Source: JAOUGY01 sp963792365 (lineage in GTDB: Bacteria; Actinomycetota; Acidimicrobiia; Spongiisociales; ZC4RG35). Taken from it: DNA of 64,000 nt. The DNA lies in assembly GCA_963792365.1 (NCBI GenBank), contig CAWBVW010000005.1:124001-188000 (forward strand), read 5' to 3'. The notes beneath the pieces are model-generated. The model made no database searches, was not told the DNA's origin, and saw only the letters and a program-made list of their open reading frames with translations. The position numbers and the translations under genes were made by a program. Shown here one piece after another: positions 40,708-49,625 of this stretch (positions within the stretch are counted from its first letter, which is position 1; each line of letters opens with the position of its first letter).

Positions 40708-40950
40708 CTACGAACCGAGGAGCCACGTGAGGGCGATGGTGGTGATGCCGAACACCACACCGGTGATCACGGTGAGTCTGTTGAGGTTTCGCTCGGCGAG
40801 CGTCGACCCGCCGAGGTTCGATTGCATCATTCCGCCGCCGAAGACGTCGGAGAGACCGCCCCCCCGCCCTGCGTGCAGGAGGATGAGCACGACCATCACG
40901 ACCGACACGATGACGTGTAGACCGCCGACGATCCAGGTGAGTACTTGCAT
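40708..40950 (-). CDS. secG: Protein translocase subunit SecG
   Basis: SecG is the small auxiliary subunit of SecYEG. The 80-aa protein has two membrane helices (about 3-25 and 57-77) and the conserved loop LLHAGRGGGLSDVFGGGM before the second helix. I chose MQVLTWIVGGLHVIV at 40950; the longer ORF start would add a hydrophilic tail not seen in SecG. Its place after tpiA/gpmA follows the usual pgk-tpiA-secG order. Confidence 0.93.
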   Translation of the reverse strand: MQVLTWIVGGLHVIVSVVMVVLILLHAGRGGGLSDVFGGGMMQSNLGGSTLAERNLNRLTVITGVVFGITTIALTWLLGS

Positions 40951-41051
40951 GACCGATCCAATGAGTTCGCGAACGGGCGAGCCGTATCCAGGGGTCGAGC
41001 GTGTCAATACGCTCGGGCCACAGCATAGCCGTCACGCGGGCAAGGTCGATT

Positions 41052-41798
41052 TCAACCCGCTTGGGCGGCGACTGCGGCGGCTGCCTTGGCGGCGGCCTCC
41101 GGATCTCCGAGGTATCTCGCAGGCTCGGTGGGGCGCAGATCATCGCCGAGCGTGTAGACCAGCGGCAATCCGGTCGGGATGTTGAGCCCGGGAATCTCGT
41201 CGTCGTCGATGTCGTCGAGATGCTTGACCAGAGCCCGCAGGCTGTTGCCGTGGGCGACGACAAGCAACCGCTTCCCCGCCCGGATCTGGGGGACCATTCG
41301 GTCGTACCAGTAGGGCAGCATTCGATCGACCACGTCCTCGAGACATTCGGTAGCCGGCACGAGCTCGGGAGCAAGATCGGCGTACCGTGGATCAAACCTC
41401 GGGTGACGTTCGTCGTTGTCGTCGAGCGGGGGCGGCGGGACGTTGTAGCTCCGACGCCAGACGTGAACCTGTTCCGAACCGTGACGTTCCGCGGTCTGCT
41501 TCTTGTCGAGGCCCTGGAGGGCACCGTAATGGCGCTCGTTGAGACGCCAGTGCCGCTCGACCGGCAGCCAGTGCAAGCCCATCTCCTCGAGTGAGAGCTG
41601 AGCGGTCTTGATCGCACGCAGCAGAAGCGAGGTGTGCACCACGTCGAAGACGAAGCCTTCCTCCTTCATCAAGCGGCCACCTTCGACCGCCTCTTCGCGG
41701 CCCTTGTCCGTCAGGTCGACGTCGGTCCACCCGGTGAAGAGGTTCTCGAGGTTCCACACGCTCTCGCCGTGGCGCAGCAGTACCAGTGTCGAAGTCAT
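41052..41798 (-). CDS. gpmA: 2,3-bisphosphoglycerate-dependent phosphoglycerate mutase
   Basis: It interconverts 3- and 2-phosphoglycerate through a phosphohistidine primed by 2,3-bisphosphoglycerate. The 248-aa protein has LRHGESVWNLENLFTGWTDV (catalytic His), LNERHYGALQGLDK and VVAHGNSLRALVKHLD (second His). The start ATG at 41798 lies 11 bases after the tpiA stop. gpmA between tpiA and secG is not the usual position, and its cofactor is the product of the 2-phosphoglycerate kinase encoded nearby. Confidence 0.95.
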   Translation of the reverse strand: MTSTLVLLRHGESVWNLENLFTGWTDVDLTDKGREEAVEGGRLMKEEGFVFDVVHTSLLLRAIKTAQLSLEEMGLHWLPVERHWRLNERHYGALQGLDKKQTAERHGSEQVHVWRRSYNVPPPPLDDNDERHPRFDPRYADLAPELVPATECLEDVVDRMLPYWYDRMVPQIRAGKRLLVVAHGNSLRALVKHLDDIDDDEIPGLNIPTGLPLVYTLGDDLRPTEPARYLGDPEAAAKAAAAVAAQAG

Positions 41799-41809
41799 GG
41801 CGAACCCTC

Positions 41810-42583
41810 TCAGATCCAGTAGCGAACGATGGAACCGAAGCTGTCCGGGTCGAGTGATGCACCGCCGACGAGGGCACCATCGATGTGCCGCTTTGCCATG
41901 AAGCTCTTGATGTTTCCGGCGTTGACCGAACCCCCGTACAGGATCCGAACGCCATCGGCGGCGCCCTCCCCATGGGTCTCTTGGATCGTGGTCCTGATCA
42001 GCTCGGCCACTCCCCCGGCGTCGTCGACGTCCGGCGTGCGTCCCGTGCCGATCGCCCACACCGGCTCGTAGGCGACGGAAGACCGGGCGAGATCATCGGC
42101 TTCGATCCCTGCGAGTCCGCCGCGCACCTGGGTCACGACGACCTCTTCGGTGCGTTCGCCATCACGCTCTTCCAGCGTCTCGCCGACGCACACGATGGGC
42201 GTCATGCCGGCAGACAGGGTGGCCTTGGCGCGCTTGTTCACAGTCTCGTCGGTCTCGCCGAACATGGCACGGCGCTCGGAGTGTCCCACGATCACATGAG
42301 CCACCGAGAGTTTGGCGAGCATCATCGGCGATATCTCGCCGGTATAGGCGCCGCTATCTGCCCAGTGCACGTTCTGAGCCGCCAGGCGAATCGCCATGTG
42401 GTCGGCTTCGATCACCGTCTGAACGGAGCGAAGTGCCGTGAAGGGCGGCCCCACCACGACCTCCACTCGCTCGTAGTCAGCCGGCTCCAGCCGGTACGAC
42501 AGCTTCTGCACCATCTGGATCGCATCCAGATGCGTTGCGTTCATCTTCCAGTTCCCGACGATCAGGTCGGTTCGGTCGGCCAT
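41810..42583 (-). CDS. tpiA: Triosephosphate isomerase
   Basis: It interconverts dihydroxyacetone phosphate and glyceraldehyde 3-phosphate. The 257-aa TIM barrel has NWKMN (Asn/Lys), VIVGHSERR (catalytic His), AYEPVWAIGTGR (catalytic Glu) and LYGGSVNAGNI. It lies 28 bases after pgk in the glycolytic operon pgk-tpiA-gpmA-secG. Confidence 0.97.
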   Translation of the reverse strand: MADRTDLIVGNWKMNATHLDAIQMVQKLSYRLEPADYERVEVVVGPPFTALRSVQTVIEADHMAIRLAAQNVHWADSGAYTGEISPMMLAKLSVAHVIVGHSERRAMFGETDETVNKRAKATLSAGMTPIVCVGETLEERDGERTEEVVVTQVRGGLAGIEADDLARSSVAYEPVWAIGTGRTPDVDDAGGVAELIRTTIQETHGEGAADGVRILYGGSVNAGNIKSFMAKRHIDGALVGGASLDPDSFGSIVRYWI

Positions 42584-42611
42584 CGATTCGGCTCCTCGTT
42601 GTGGATGTTCT

Positions 42612-43793
42612 TCATTTGACCCAGCGACTCAGGACTGCGACACCGGGGAGTTCTTTGCCCTCGAGCATCTCGAGACCCGCTCCGCCGCCTGTCGAGAGGT
42701 GGGAGATCTTGTCCTCCATGCCAAGCATCCGGAGCGCAGCAGCCGAATCGCCGCCGCCCACCGCCGTGTAGCCCTCGCATTCAGCCATGGCGGAAGCAAC
42801 CGCTTCGGTTCCCCCGCGGAACGCCTCCCACTCGAACACTCCCATGGGGCCATTCCAGAACACGGTTTGGCCCGACCGGACGATGCCGGCGAACCGGTCG
42901 GCGGTCACGGGGCCGATGTCGAGACCCATCCAGCCTGCAGGGATGTCGTCGACCGACACGACTCGGTATTCGGCGTCTTCGGCGAACGCATCGGCCGCCA
43001 CCAGGTCGGTGGGGAGCTCGATCTTGTTTCCTGCATCGGAGTCCAACAGTCGGCGCACCGTGTCGACCATGTCGTCTTCGACCATGCTGGCCCGCACGTC
43101 GACGCCGGAGGCGCGCAACAGCGTGAAGCACATGCCACCGCCGATGATCATGCGGTCGACTTTCGGCAGCAGGTTCTCGACGACGGCGAGCTTGTCGGAG
43201 ATCTTGGCACCGCCGAGCACCACCACGTACGGACGGTCCGGTTCACCCAGGAAACGTTCGAGCGACGTCACTTCCCGCTCGAGAAGTGGTCCTGCCACTG
43301 AATGAACGCGCTCGGCGACGCCCACCGTGGAGGCGTGAGCCCGATGAACGGAGCCGAAGGCATCCTCAACGAAGAGGTCGAAAGGAGCCGCCAGGCGCTC
43401 GGCCAGCTCTGGATCGTTCTTGGTCTCGCCAGGCTCGAAACGTGTGTTCTCGAGTACCAGCACCGAGCCGGGGCCGGCCGCGGCGACTGCATCGTCGACC
43501 GAATCCCCGACCACGGCGTCGAGGGCTGTCACCTCGAAGCCGCCGAGCTCCGACATCCGTCGTGCCACCGGCGCCATCGAGAATGCGGGATCGACTCCCT
43601 TGGGGCGGCCGAGGTGGCTACAGACCGCCACCACGGCTCCGGAATCGCGAAGCCGCTCGATCGTGGGCAGCGCCGAGCGGATGCGAAAGTCGTCGGTGAT
43701 GGTCCCTTCGTCGAGCGGGACGTTCAGATCGGATCGTACGAGCACCCGACTTCCGGACGGGTCGATGTCGTCGAGCGTGGAAAACCTGGCCAT
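42612..43793 (-). CDS. pgk: Phosphoglycerate kinase
   Basis: It makes ATP from 1,3-bisphosphoglycerate. The 393-aa protein has RSDLNVPLDEG, CSHLGRPKG, the hinge region, GGGMCFTLLRA and GGGDSAAALRMLG in the nucleotide site. I chose MARFSTLDDIDPSG at 43793, preceded by GAAGAAGGA. It follows yvcK by 33 bases. gap is not upstream as in many actinobacteria. Confidence 0.97.
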   Translation of the reverse strand: MARFSTLDDIDPSGSRVLVRSDLNVPLDEGTITDDFRIRSALPTIERLRDSGAVVAVCSHLGRPKGVDPAFSMAPVARRMSELGGFEVTALDAVVGDSVDDAVAAAGPGSVLVLENTRFEPGETKNDPELAERLAAPFDLFVEDAFGSVHRAHASTVGVAERVHSVAGPLLEREVTSLERFLGEPDRPYVVVLGGAKISDKLAVVENLLPKVDRMIIGGGMCFTLLRASGVDVRASMVEDDMVDTVRRLLDSDAGNKIELPTDLVAADAFAEDAEYRVVSVDDIPAGWMGLDIGPVTADRFAGIVRSGQTVFWNGPMGVFEWEAFRGGTEAVASAMAECEGYTAVGGGDSAAALRMLGMEDKISHLSTGGGAGLEMLEGKELPGVAVLSRWVK

Positions 43794-43826
43794 GTCCTTC
43801 TTCAATCGATGGAAGCGAATTGCATC

Positions 43827-44816
43827 TCAGACGAGGGTGGCGAGCACTGTCCGCAGCTTGCCTGGATCGTGCATTGCACGGCTGGCTCCTTCGTCGAGCA
43901 GGTCGGCCGAGATCACCGACCAACCCCGCTGGGCAGCCCATTCCCGGTCGACCTCGACCACTTCGAGCGGTGCTGACACCGGGACCGGCCCCTCGTGCAG
44001 GACGATACCACCGGGACGCAGCAGCCCACCCACTGCCTCGAGCGCCTCGACATGATCCATTCCGGTCATCCCGAGGGTTTCCGCGTCCTCGGTCACCATG
44101 TTCAAAACCACGCTCACCGAACCCACTGACTCGTTTACCGCCTCGGCGATGCCGGGAACGGCGAGGGCGGCGATCACCGACGTGTAGAGGCTGCCGGGAC
44201 CCAACACGATCTGCTCGGCCCGGTGGATGGCATCGATGGCATGAGGATGTGCTGTCACGCCCTCCGGTCCAACCATGATTCGCTTGACTCGACCGGCCTC
44301 GGCGCCGATCTTGGCCTGACCGTCGACGACTCTGCCATCGACGACCGCCGACAGATGTGCGACCCGGTCGGCAGCCGGGATCACGTCACCCATTGCCCCC
44401 AGCAGCGAACCCGCCCACTCGACGGCATCGGCGAAGTCCCCGGCGAGATCGGTGAGCGCGGCGATGATGAGGTTCCCGAGGGAGTGACCACCGACGTCCG
44501 CTGCCTCGTCGTCGCCGACGTCGAACCGGTAGGCGAACAGGTCGGACCACACCGATTGGTCCGGGGTCAAGGCCAGCAGACACCGACGGATGTCACCTGG
44601 GGCGGGGATCCCGAGACGGTCGATCAGGCGGCCTGACGAGCCGCCGTCGTCGGCGACGGAGACGATGGCGCTGGTGGTGGAGGCGTACTCCCGGATGGCC
44701 GTGAGCGCAGACGCAAGACCGTGGCCGCCGCCGATCGCCACCACGCGGGGACCGTCGAGCTCGTGTTCCAATTGGGCGAGCTCGAGCTCCAATGCGGTGG
44801 GCGTGGTGACGCTCAC
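43827..44816 (-). CDS. yvcK: YvcK/CofD-like protein
   Basis: A 329-aa protein of the YvcK (GlmR) family, which binds UDP-GlcNAc and tunes carbon flux to cell-wall precursors. It has VAIGGGHGLASALTAIREY, VSVADDGGSSGRLIDRLGIPAPGDIRRCL, GHSLGNLIIAALTDL, IVLGPGSLYTSVIAAL and YVCNMVTE-like VVLNMVTEDAETLGM. The GTG start at 44816 overlaps the rapZ stop (GTGA). whiA, usually next, is absent. Confidence 0.9.
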   Translation of the reverse strand: MSVTTPTALELELAQLEHELDGPRVVAIGGGHGLASALTAIREYASTTSAIVSVADDGGSSGRLIDRLGIPAPGDIRRCLLALTPDQSVWSDLFAYRFDVGDDEAADVGGHSLGNLIIAALTDLAGDFADAVEWAGSLLGAMGDVIPAADRVAHLSAVVDGRVVDGQAKIGAEAGRVKRIMVGPEGVTAHPHAIDAIHRAEQIVLGPGSLYTSVIAALAVPGIAEAVNESVGSVSVVLNMVTEDAETLGMTGMDHVEALEAVGGLLRPGGIVLHEGPVPVSAPLEVVEVDREWAAQRGWSVISADLLDEGASRAMHDPGKLRTVLATLV

Positions 44817-45692
44817 CGGCCTGAGTCCCGATGGCGCACGACGGCGTCGATCCCTTCGGACTCGAGCCACTCGCCCAGACGTTCGGCCAACGCCACCGAC
44901 CGGTGATGCCCGCCCGTGCACCCGATTGCGATCGACAGATACGACTTGCCTTCGGCCATGTAGCGGGGAATCAAGAACGAGACCAGGTCCTGTGCCTTTT
45001 CGAGGAAGGCGACCGCGTCCTCATGTGACATCACGTAGTCGGCGACCGGTTTGTCGGTTCCACGGTAAGGACGCAGCTCGGGAACCCAATGAGGGTTGGG
45101 GAGGAAACGAACGTCGAACATCAGGTCGGAGTCCCGAGGGATGCCGTGCTTGAACCCAAACGAGGTGACCGACACGCGCATCGGGCGGTGCGGTCCGCCA
45201 CCGGCAAACTGGTCGGTGATCCGATCCCGCAAGTTGATGGACGTTGAGGTCGGTGGTGTCGATCACCACGTCCGCCAGGTCCTTCAGCTCGCCCAGCAGG
45301 TGGCGCTCGGTGTCGATGGCGTCGGCGAGGTTTCCCTTGCGGAGGGGGTGGGGACGGCGGTTCTCCTCATATCTGCGGATCAGCGAAGCGTCTTCGGCGT
45401 CGAGGAAGAGCACGAGACTGGTCAGACCCTGGCGATCGAGCTCGTCGAGCCCCTGGCGGATGGCATCGATGGGCAGTCCGCCGCGTGAGTCGATCACCAC
45501 CGCCAGACGCTTTCGGCCTTCCGCCACCCCGTGGTGGTCGACCACCGCCGCCATCAGTTGGGGAGGCAGGTTGTCGATCACGGTGTACTCGAGATCTTCC
45601 AGCACGTTGGCGGCCGTCGACCGACCGGCCCCCGACATCCCCGTCACGACGAGGACCTGGGGACGTGAGGTGGGGGTGGCGTCAACGTTCAT
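44813..45692 (-). pseudogene. rapZ: RapZ nucleotide-binding protein, broken by one frameshift
   Basis: RapZ/YvcJ is a GTPase/ATPase-fold protein (in Escherichia coli an adaptor for GlmZ small RNA decay; in actinobacteria its role is less clear). The N-terminal frame (MNVDATPTSRPQVLVVTGMS, P-loop GMSGAGRS, VIDNLPPQL, LFLDAEDASLIRRYEE) runs to about 45233. The sequence then continues in another frame (RDRITDQFAGGGPHRPMRV, FGFKHGIPRDSDLMFDVRF, GCTGGHHRSVALAERL) to 44813. One extra base in CTTGCGGGAT explains the break. Joined length, about 292 aa, is normal. Its ATG lies within the uvrC end. Confidence 0.85.
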
Positions 45693-47512
45693 GCAGAGCA
45701 GCGTAGAGGTCGGCAGCAACCGATTCCGGCACCACCTCCCTCAATTCTTCGCTTGTGGCCTGGCGCATCTGTTTCAGTGACCCGAACCGACGCAGCAAGG
45801 CTCGCTTCCTCCCCGGGCCGATTCCTCGAACATCGTCGAGCACCGAGTCCACCATGGACTTCGATCGCAACTGACGGTGGTACGTGATCGCAAAGCGGTG
45901 GGCTTCGTCGCGTATCTGCTGCAGCAGATACAGGGCCTCGGCGTCGCGCGGGATTCTGACGGGGTCGATCTGACCGGGCAGGTAGACCTCCTCGAAACGT
46001 TTGGCCAGCCCGATCACCGGGATGTCGATCATCAACTCGTCCAACACCTTGACCGCTCGACCCAGTTGTCCCGGTCCCCCGTCGATCACGACCAGCGACG
46101 GTGGATAGCTGAATTTCCCCTGTTCGGACGGCGGCTTTCGGGACTCGCGCAGAAAGGCCTCGAACCGCCGGCGGATGGTCTCTTCCATCGAGGCGAAGTC
46201 GTCCTGACCGTCGACCGTCCTGATCTTGAAGCGGCGGTATTCGTTGCGCTTCGGAACGCCGTCTTCCATCACCACCATCGATGCCACCGTGTTGGTGCCC
46301 TGCAGTGTCGAGATGTCGTATGCCTCGATCCGCAGCGGCGCATCGGGAAGCTCGAGCGCCTCCTGGAGGCTCCGAAGTGATCGGGCACGGGCGTTGTGGT
46401 CGGACTGGCGGCGGAGCCGGTGGCGGGCGAAGGCTTCCCGGGCGTTGGTTTCAGTCGTCTCGATGAGGCGGCGTTTCGATCCACGTTGCGGCTTGGTCAC
46501 CTGGACGTTTGACCCCCGTCGTTCACGCAGCCACTGGCCCATCAGCTCGATCTCGGCAGGCTCGATCGACGCATACACCTTTCGTGGTGGGGTGCGCTCG
46601 TCGTACAGATCGCGGATGACCCGTTCCATCAACTCTGCCTCGTCCACGTCCTCCACCCGGTCGAGGATCGATCCGAGGCGCCCCACGATCCGGCCACGAC
46701 GTACGAACAGCACCTGAACGGAGGCTTCGAGGTCGTCTGCGTGCATGCCGACCAGGTCGAAGTCTTCAGGCTTGTCGGTGACCACCTCTTGGCGGGCGAC
46801 CGCACGACGGAGGTCTTCGATCCGATCGCGATCAGCGCGCCGCCTGCTCGTACTGCTGGTCTTCTGCGGCACCCCACATCTGCTTGTGCAACGTGTCGAC
46901 CACCCCCTCCGTGTCGCCTCTCAGGAACTCGGACAGCGAGTCGACGATCTCGTCGTACCGTTCCCGTTCGACTTCGCCGACGCAGGGCCCGGCGCACTTC
47001 TCGATGTGGAAGAGAAGGCATGGACGGCCCTGCGCCGCCTGTCGATTGAACACGCCGTCGGAACAGGTGCGGACGGGAAAGGTCCGCAGCAGCATGTCGA
47101 GCGTCTTGCGAATCGCATACGTGTGGGCATACGGACCGAAGTACTCGTCCCCCTTGCGCTTCTTGCCGCGAACGACCCGTGCCCGAGGCCACTCGTCGCT
47201 GCGGGTGATGGCGAGGTACGGGTAGCTCTTGTCGTCGCGCATCTTGATGTTGAAGCGCGGACGGTGCTGTTTGATGAGCGAGTACTCCAACATCAACGCT
47301 GCGACCTCGGAGTCGGCGATGATCCACTCCACCGATTCGGCGTTGTCGACCATCGTCTCGGTTCGCGGGTGCAGGTCCTTCGTGAAGTAGCTGGTGACCC
47401 GCTTGCGGAGCGACTTGGCCTTTCCGACGTAGATCACCCGTCCGTGACGATCACGGAACAGGTACGCCCCAGGGGCGTCTGGGATCTCGGACGTGGGTGG
47501 GCGCTGCTGCAC
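45682..47512 (-). pseudogene. uvrC: Excinuclease ABC subunit C, broken by one frameshift
   Basis: UvrC makes both incisions in nucleotide excision repair. The N-terminal frame has the GIY-YIG domain (DAPGAYLFRD, VIYVGKAKSLRKRV), the Cys-rich CSDGVFNRQAAQGRPCLLF/EKCAGPC, and the UVR motif through QQYEQAAR. The C-terminal frame continues RDRIEDLRRAVARQEVV and has the endonuclease domain (RIEAYDIS, VVIDGGPGQL) and helix-hairpin-helix (VRGIGPGRKRALLRRFGS). The shift is near 46832-46838: four bases instead of three between AAR and RDRIE. The joined protein would be about 609 aa. GTG start at 47512. Confidence 0.9.
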
Positions 47513-47564
47513 GATCTGAGGGTATCGACGTCTGCGGACAGTGTGAGACGGGAGATCGAGGAGA

Positions 47565-48896
47565 TCAATACGCAGGCAGCCAGAGCGCCTGACAGCGAGG
47601 CGGGTCCTGGGAGTCGATCGAGCGGAACAGCCCGAACTTCTCGACCAGCAGCGGCATGGGCTCACCCAGGGTGGCACCGTCTCCGGTGATCGTCTCATCA
47701 CCGAGCCGGTAGGTGACCGTCGCCCCGGGATGATCCGCCAGATAGTCGAGGAGGTTGCGCTCCGGCACGCGGTATCCGCTGTCGATGTAGTACGACAGAC
47801 CGCGATCGTCGGTCTCCAACACTTCCACGTAGTTGATGTCGACGGCCTCGGCCGTCTCGCGTATCACCCAATGGTTGGACTCTCCCTCGGTGGTACGGAG
47901 GTTGGCGTACATGTTGAACGAGGTGCTGGTCTTGATCCCGAGATAGGGCGTGAGGCCGTTGAACAGGATCAAGGCGATGAGTGCAAAGCCCACAGGACCG
48001 GCCGAGAGCACCACCAGTGGTCCACGATCAGGTGTGGCGTGCCGGAGCACCGCCAGCACCAGCACCGCGCCGACGGGAATCCAGACGATGAACGACGCCC
48101 GCTGGACGATCCACACCGTCGAGGGTCGGGGAGGGAGCACCGAGGCGACGGTCAGGACCACCGACGATGCAGCTACTGCCACCACGACGGCTCGGTACCG
48201 CCGCGCCATGCCTTCGAATCGTTCCAGGACCTCGTCGGCCAGGAAGAGGCTGAAGAGAGCCAAGAGGACTGCGGTGAAGTCGTAGAAGTGCTGCCCGAGA
48301 TCCAGCGAGATCAGATAGTGGAAGGCGAACCCGAGCATCACGCCATAGGGTCGGGTCCGCTTGATCACCAACAGAACCGGCACCGCCAGTTCGATCAGTG
48401 TGGTGCCGGCCGCCACCACGATCGGAAGCGCGCCGCCGGATGCGACCTGCGGCAGACCCCAGGATGAGAGTGACTGGTTGGCGTAGAACAGGCCACACGA
48501 GACCACGGGGTCGAAGAACCCGGCGTTGAGCTTGGCGAACGCTGCAAATGAGTAGAACACCAGCAGAATCCCCTGCGCTGTGGGGCGGAAGCTCAGCCAC
48601 CAGAACCCTCTGAGCTCGCTCACCAGCATGGCGAGGGAGACGAATCCGACGACCAGCCAGTGGTTCCCGATGAACGGCGCTTCCAGCCAGACGGTTGCGA
48701 GCACCAGGACGTTCATGGCGATGCGGAGCGTTCGCTGGCCCGGTTCCAGCAGCACCACGGCGGCCGTCAGCCCCAGCAGGAGGGTCGCGATCCCCCGGGC
48801 GTCCAGTTCGAAGGGCCGATTGCCAGCGATGTGGGCGAGCACCGCTCCGGCGAACAACCGGGTGAACCAGAGCGATGACAAACGAACGGAGTCCAT
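47565..48896 (-). CDS. HTTM-like (vitamin K-dependent carboxylase-like) membrane protein
   Basis: A 443-aa protein with about ten predicted membrane helices and a soluble C-terminal about 120 residues. Features such as FAKLNAGFFDPVVSCGLFY, a helix ending LFHYLISLD-like FAFHYLISLDLGQHFYDF and NGLTPYLGIKTSTSFNMYANL match HTTM-domain proteins, which are related to vitamin K-dependent gamma-carboxylase. Bacterial members have no agreed function. It lies between uvrC and the methyltransferase gene, 52 bases upstream of uvrC. Confidence 0.72.
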   Translation of the reverse strand: MDSVRLSSLWFTRLFAGAVLAHIAGNRPFELDARGIATLLLGLTAAVVLLEPGQRTLRIAMNVLVLATVWLEAPFIGNHWLVVGFVSLAMLVSELRGFWWLSFRPTAQGILLVFYSFAAFAKLNAGFFDPVVSCGLFYANQSLSSWGLPQVASGGALPIVVAAGTTLIELAVPVLLVIKRTRPYGVMLGFAFHYLISLDLGQHFYDFTAVLLALFSLFLADEVLERFEGMARRYRAVVVAVAASSVVLTVASVLPPRPSTVWIVQRASFIVWIPVGAVLVLAVLRHATPDRGPLVVLSAGPVGFALIALILFNGLTPYLGIKTSTSFNMYANLRTTEGESNHWVIRETAEAVDINYVEVLETDDRGLSYYIDSGYRVPERNLLDYLADHPGATVTYRLGDETITGDGATLGEPMPLLVEKFGLFRSIDSQDPPRCQALWLPAY

Positions 48897-48916
48897 AGCG
48901 GTGTTTTCGGTGCGCC

Positions 48917-49622
48917 TCAGCCCTCACCTGAGGCTTTGCGCCACCTGAGCCCCATGAGCCTGGGGATGTGGCGCTGGCCGGCCAGCAACGGGGTCCGCTC
49001 GATCTGGGCGTCGGATGGCCCGAGCTCCACCATCTGTTCCAGACAGAAGCCGGTCCGCGCCGCGGCGTTCAGCAGGTGGGCGGTGCTTCGATGATGGAAT
49101 CGTACAGTCCCGTCGCCGGCAGGCTCCTCGGTGTAGCCGAGGTCGAAGTATCGCCCGGGGCGCCACAACAGCTCCCCATCGGCGTCGGCGATCGGAGCGC
49201 TGTCGGGAGCCGTGAACATCGGGTGGTTGAGAACCACAACCAGTCGGCCGCCGGGCTTCAGTACCGCGTCCGAGGGAGGTGAGGGTCGGAACGGGATCCT
49301 TGAGGTGCTCCAGCACCAACGACACGTAGCCGGCGTCGATCGATGCGTCGACGATCGGGAGATGTGGCAAGGATGTTCGTACGACCGGGCCGTGCTCACA
49401 CGGCCGTGTGAGCAGCCCCTGATCGATGTCGACGCCGACTGGCCGGGCGCCGTGAGCGGCGACAGTCTTCATGACCCTCCCGTCGCCACAACCGACATCC
49501 AGGACGAGATCGTCCCTTCCAGGCTTGAGCAACTGGATGACGAGTGGGGTGACCACCTCGTCGTATGCCGGGTCTGAGGCGACCTCGTCGATCCACCAAT
49601 CGGAGAGGCCAGCCCAACTCAT
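48917..49622 (-). pseudogene. Class I SAM-dependent methyltransferase, broken by one frameshift
   Basis: The N-terminal frame begins MSWAGLSDWWIDEVASDPAY and has the SAM motif I VLDVGCGDGRVM and YVSLVLEHLKDPV. Near 49270 the frame changes, and the rest (VLKPGGRLVVVLNHPMF, FRHHRSTAHLLNAA-like HHRSTAHLLNAAARTGF, PRLMGLRWRKASGEG) continues to 48917. One extra G in CTCGGACGC explains it. Joined length is about 235 aa. Substrate is unknown. It starts 3 bases after the uvrA stop. Confidence 0.78.
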
Positions 49623-49625
49623 GGG

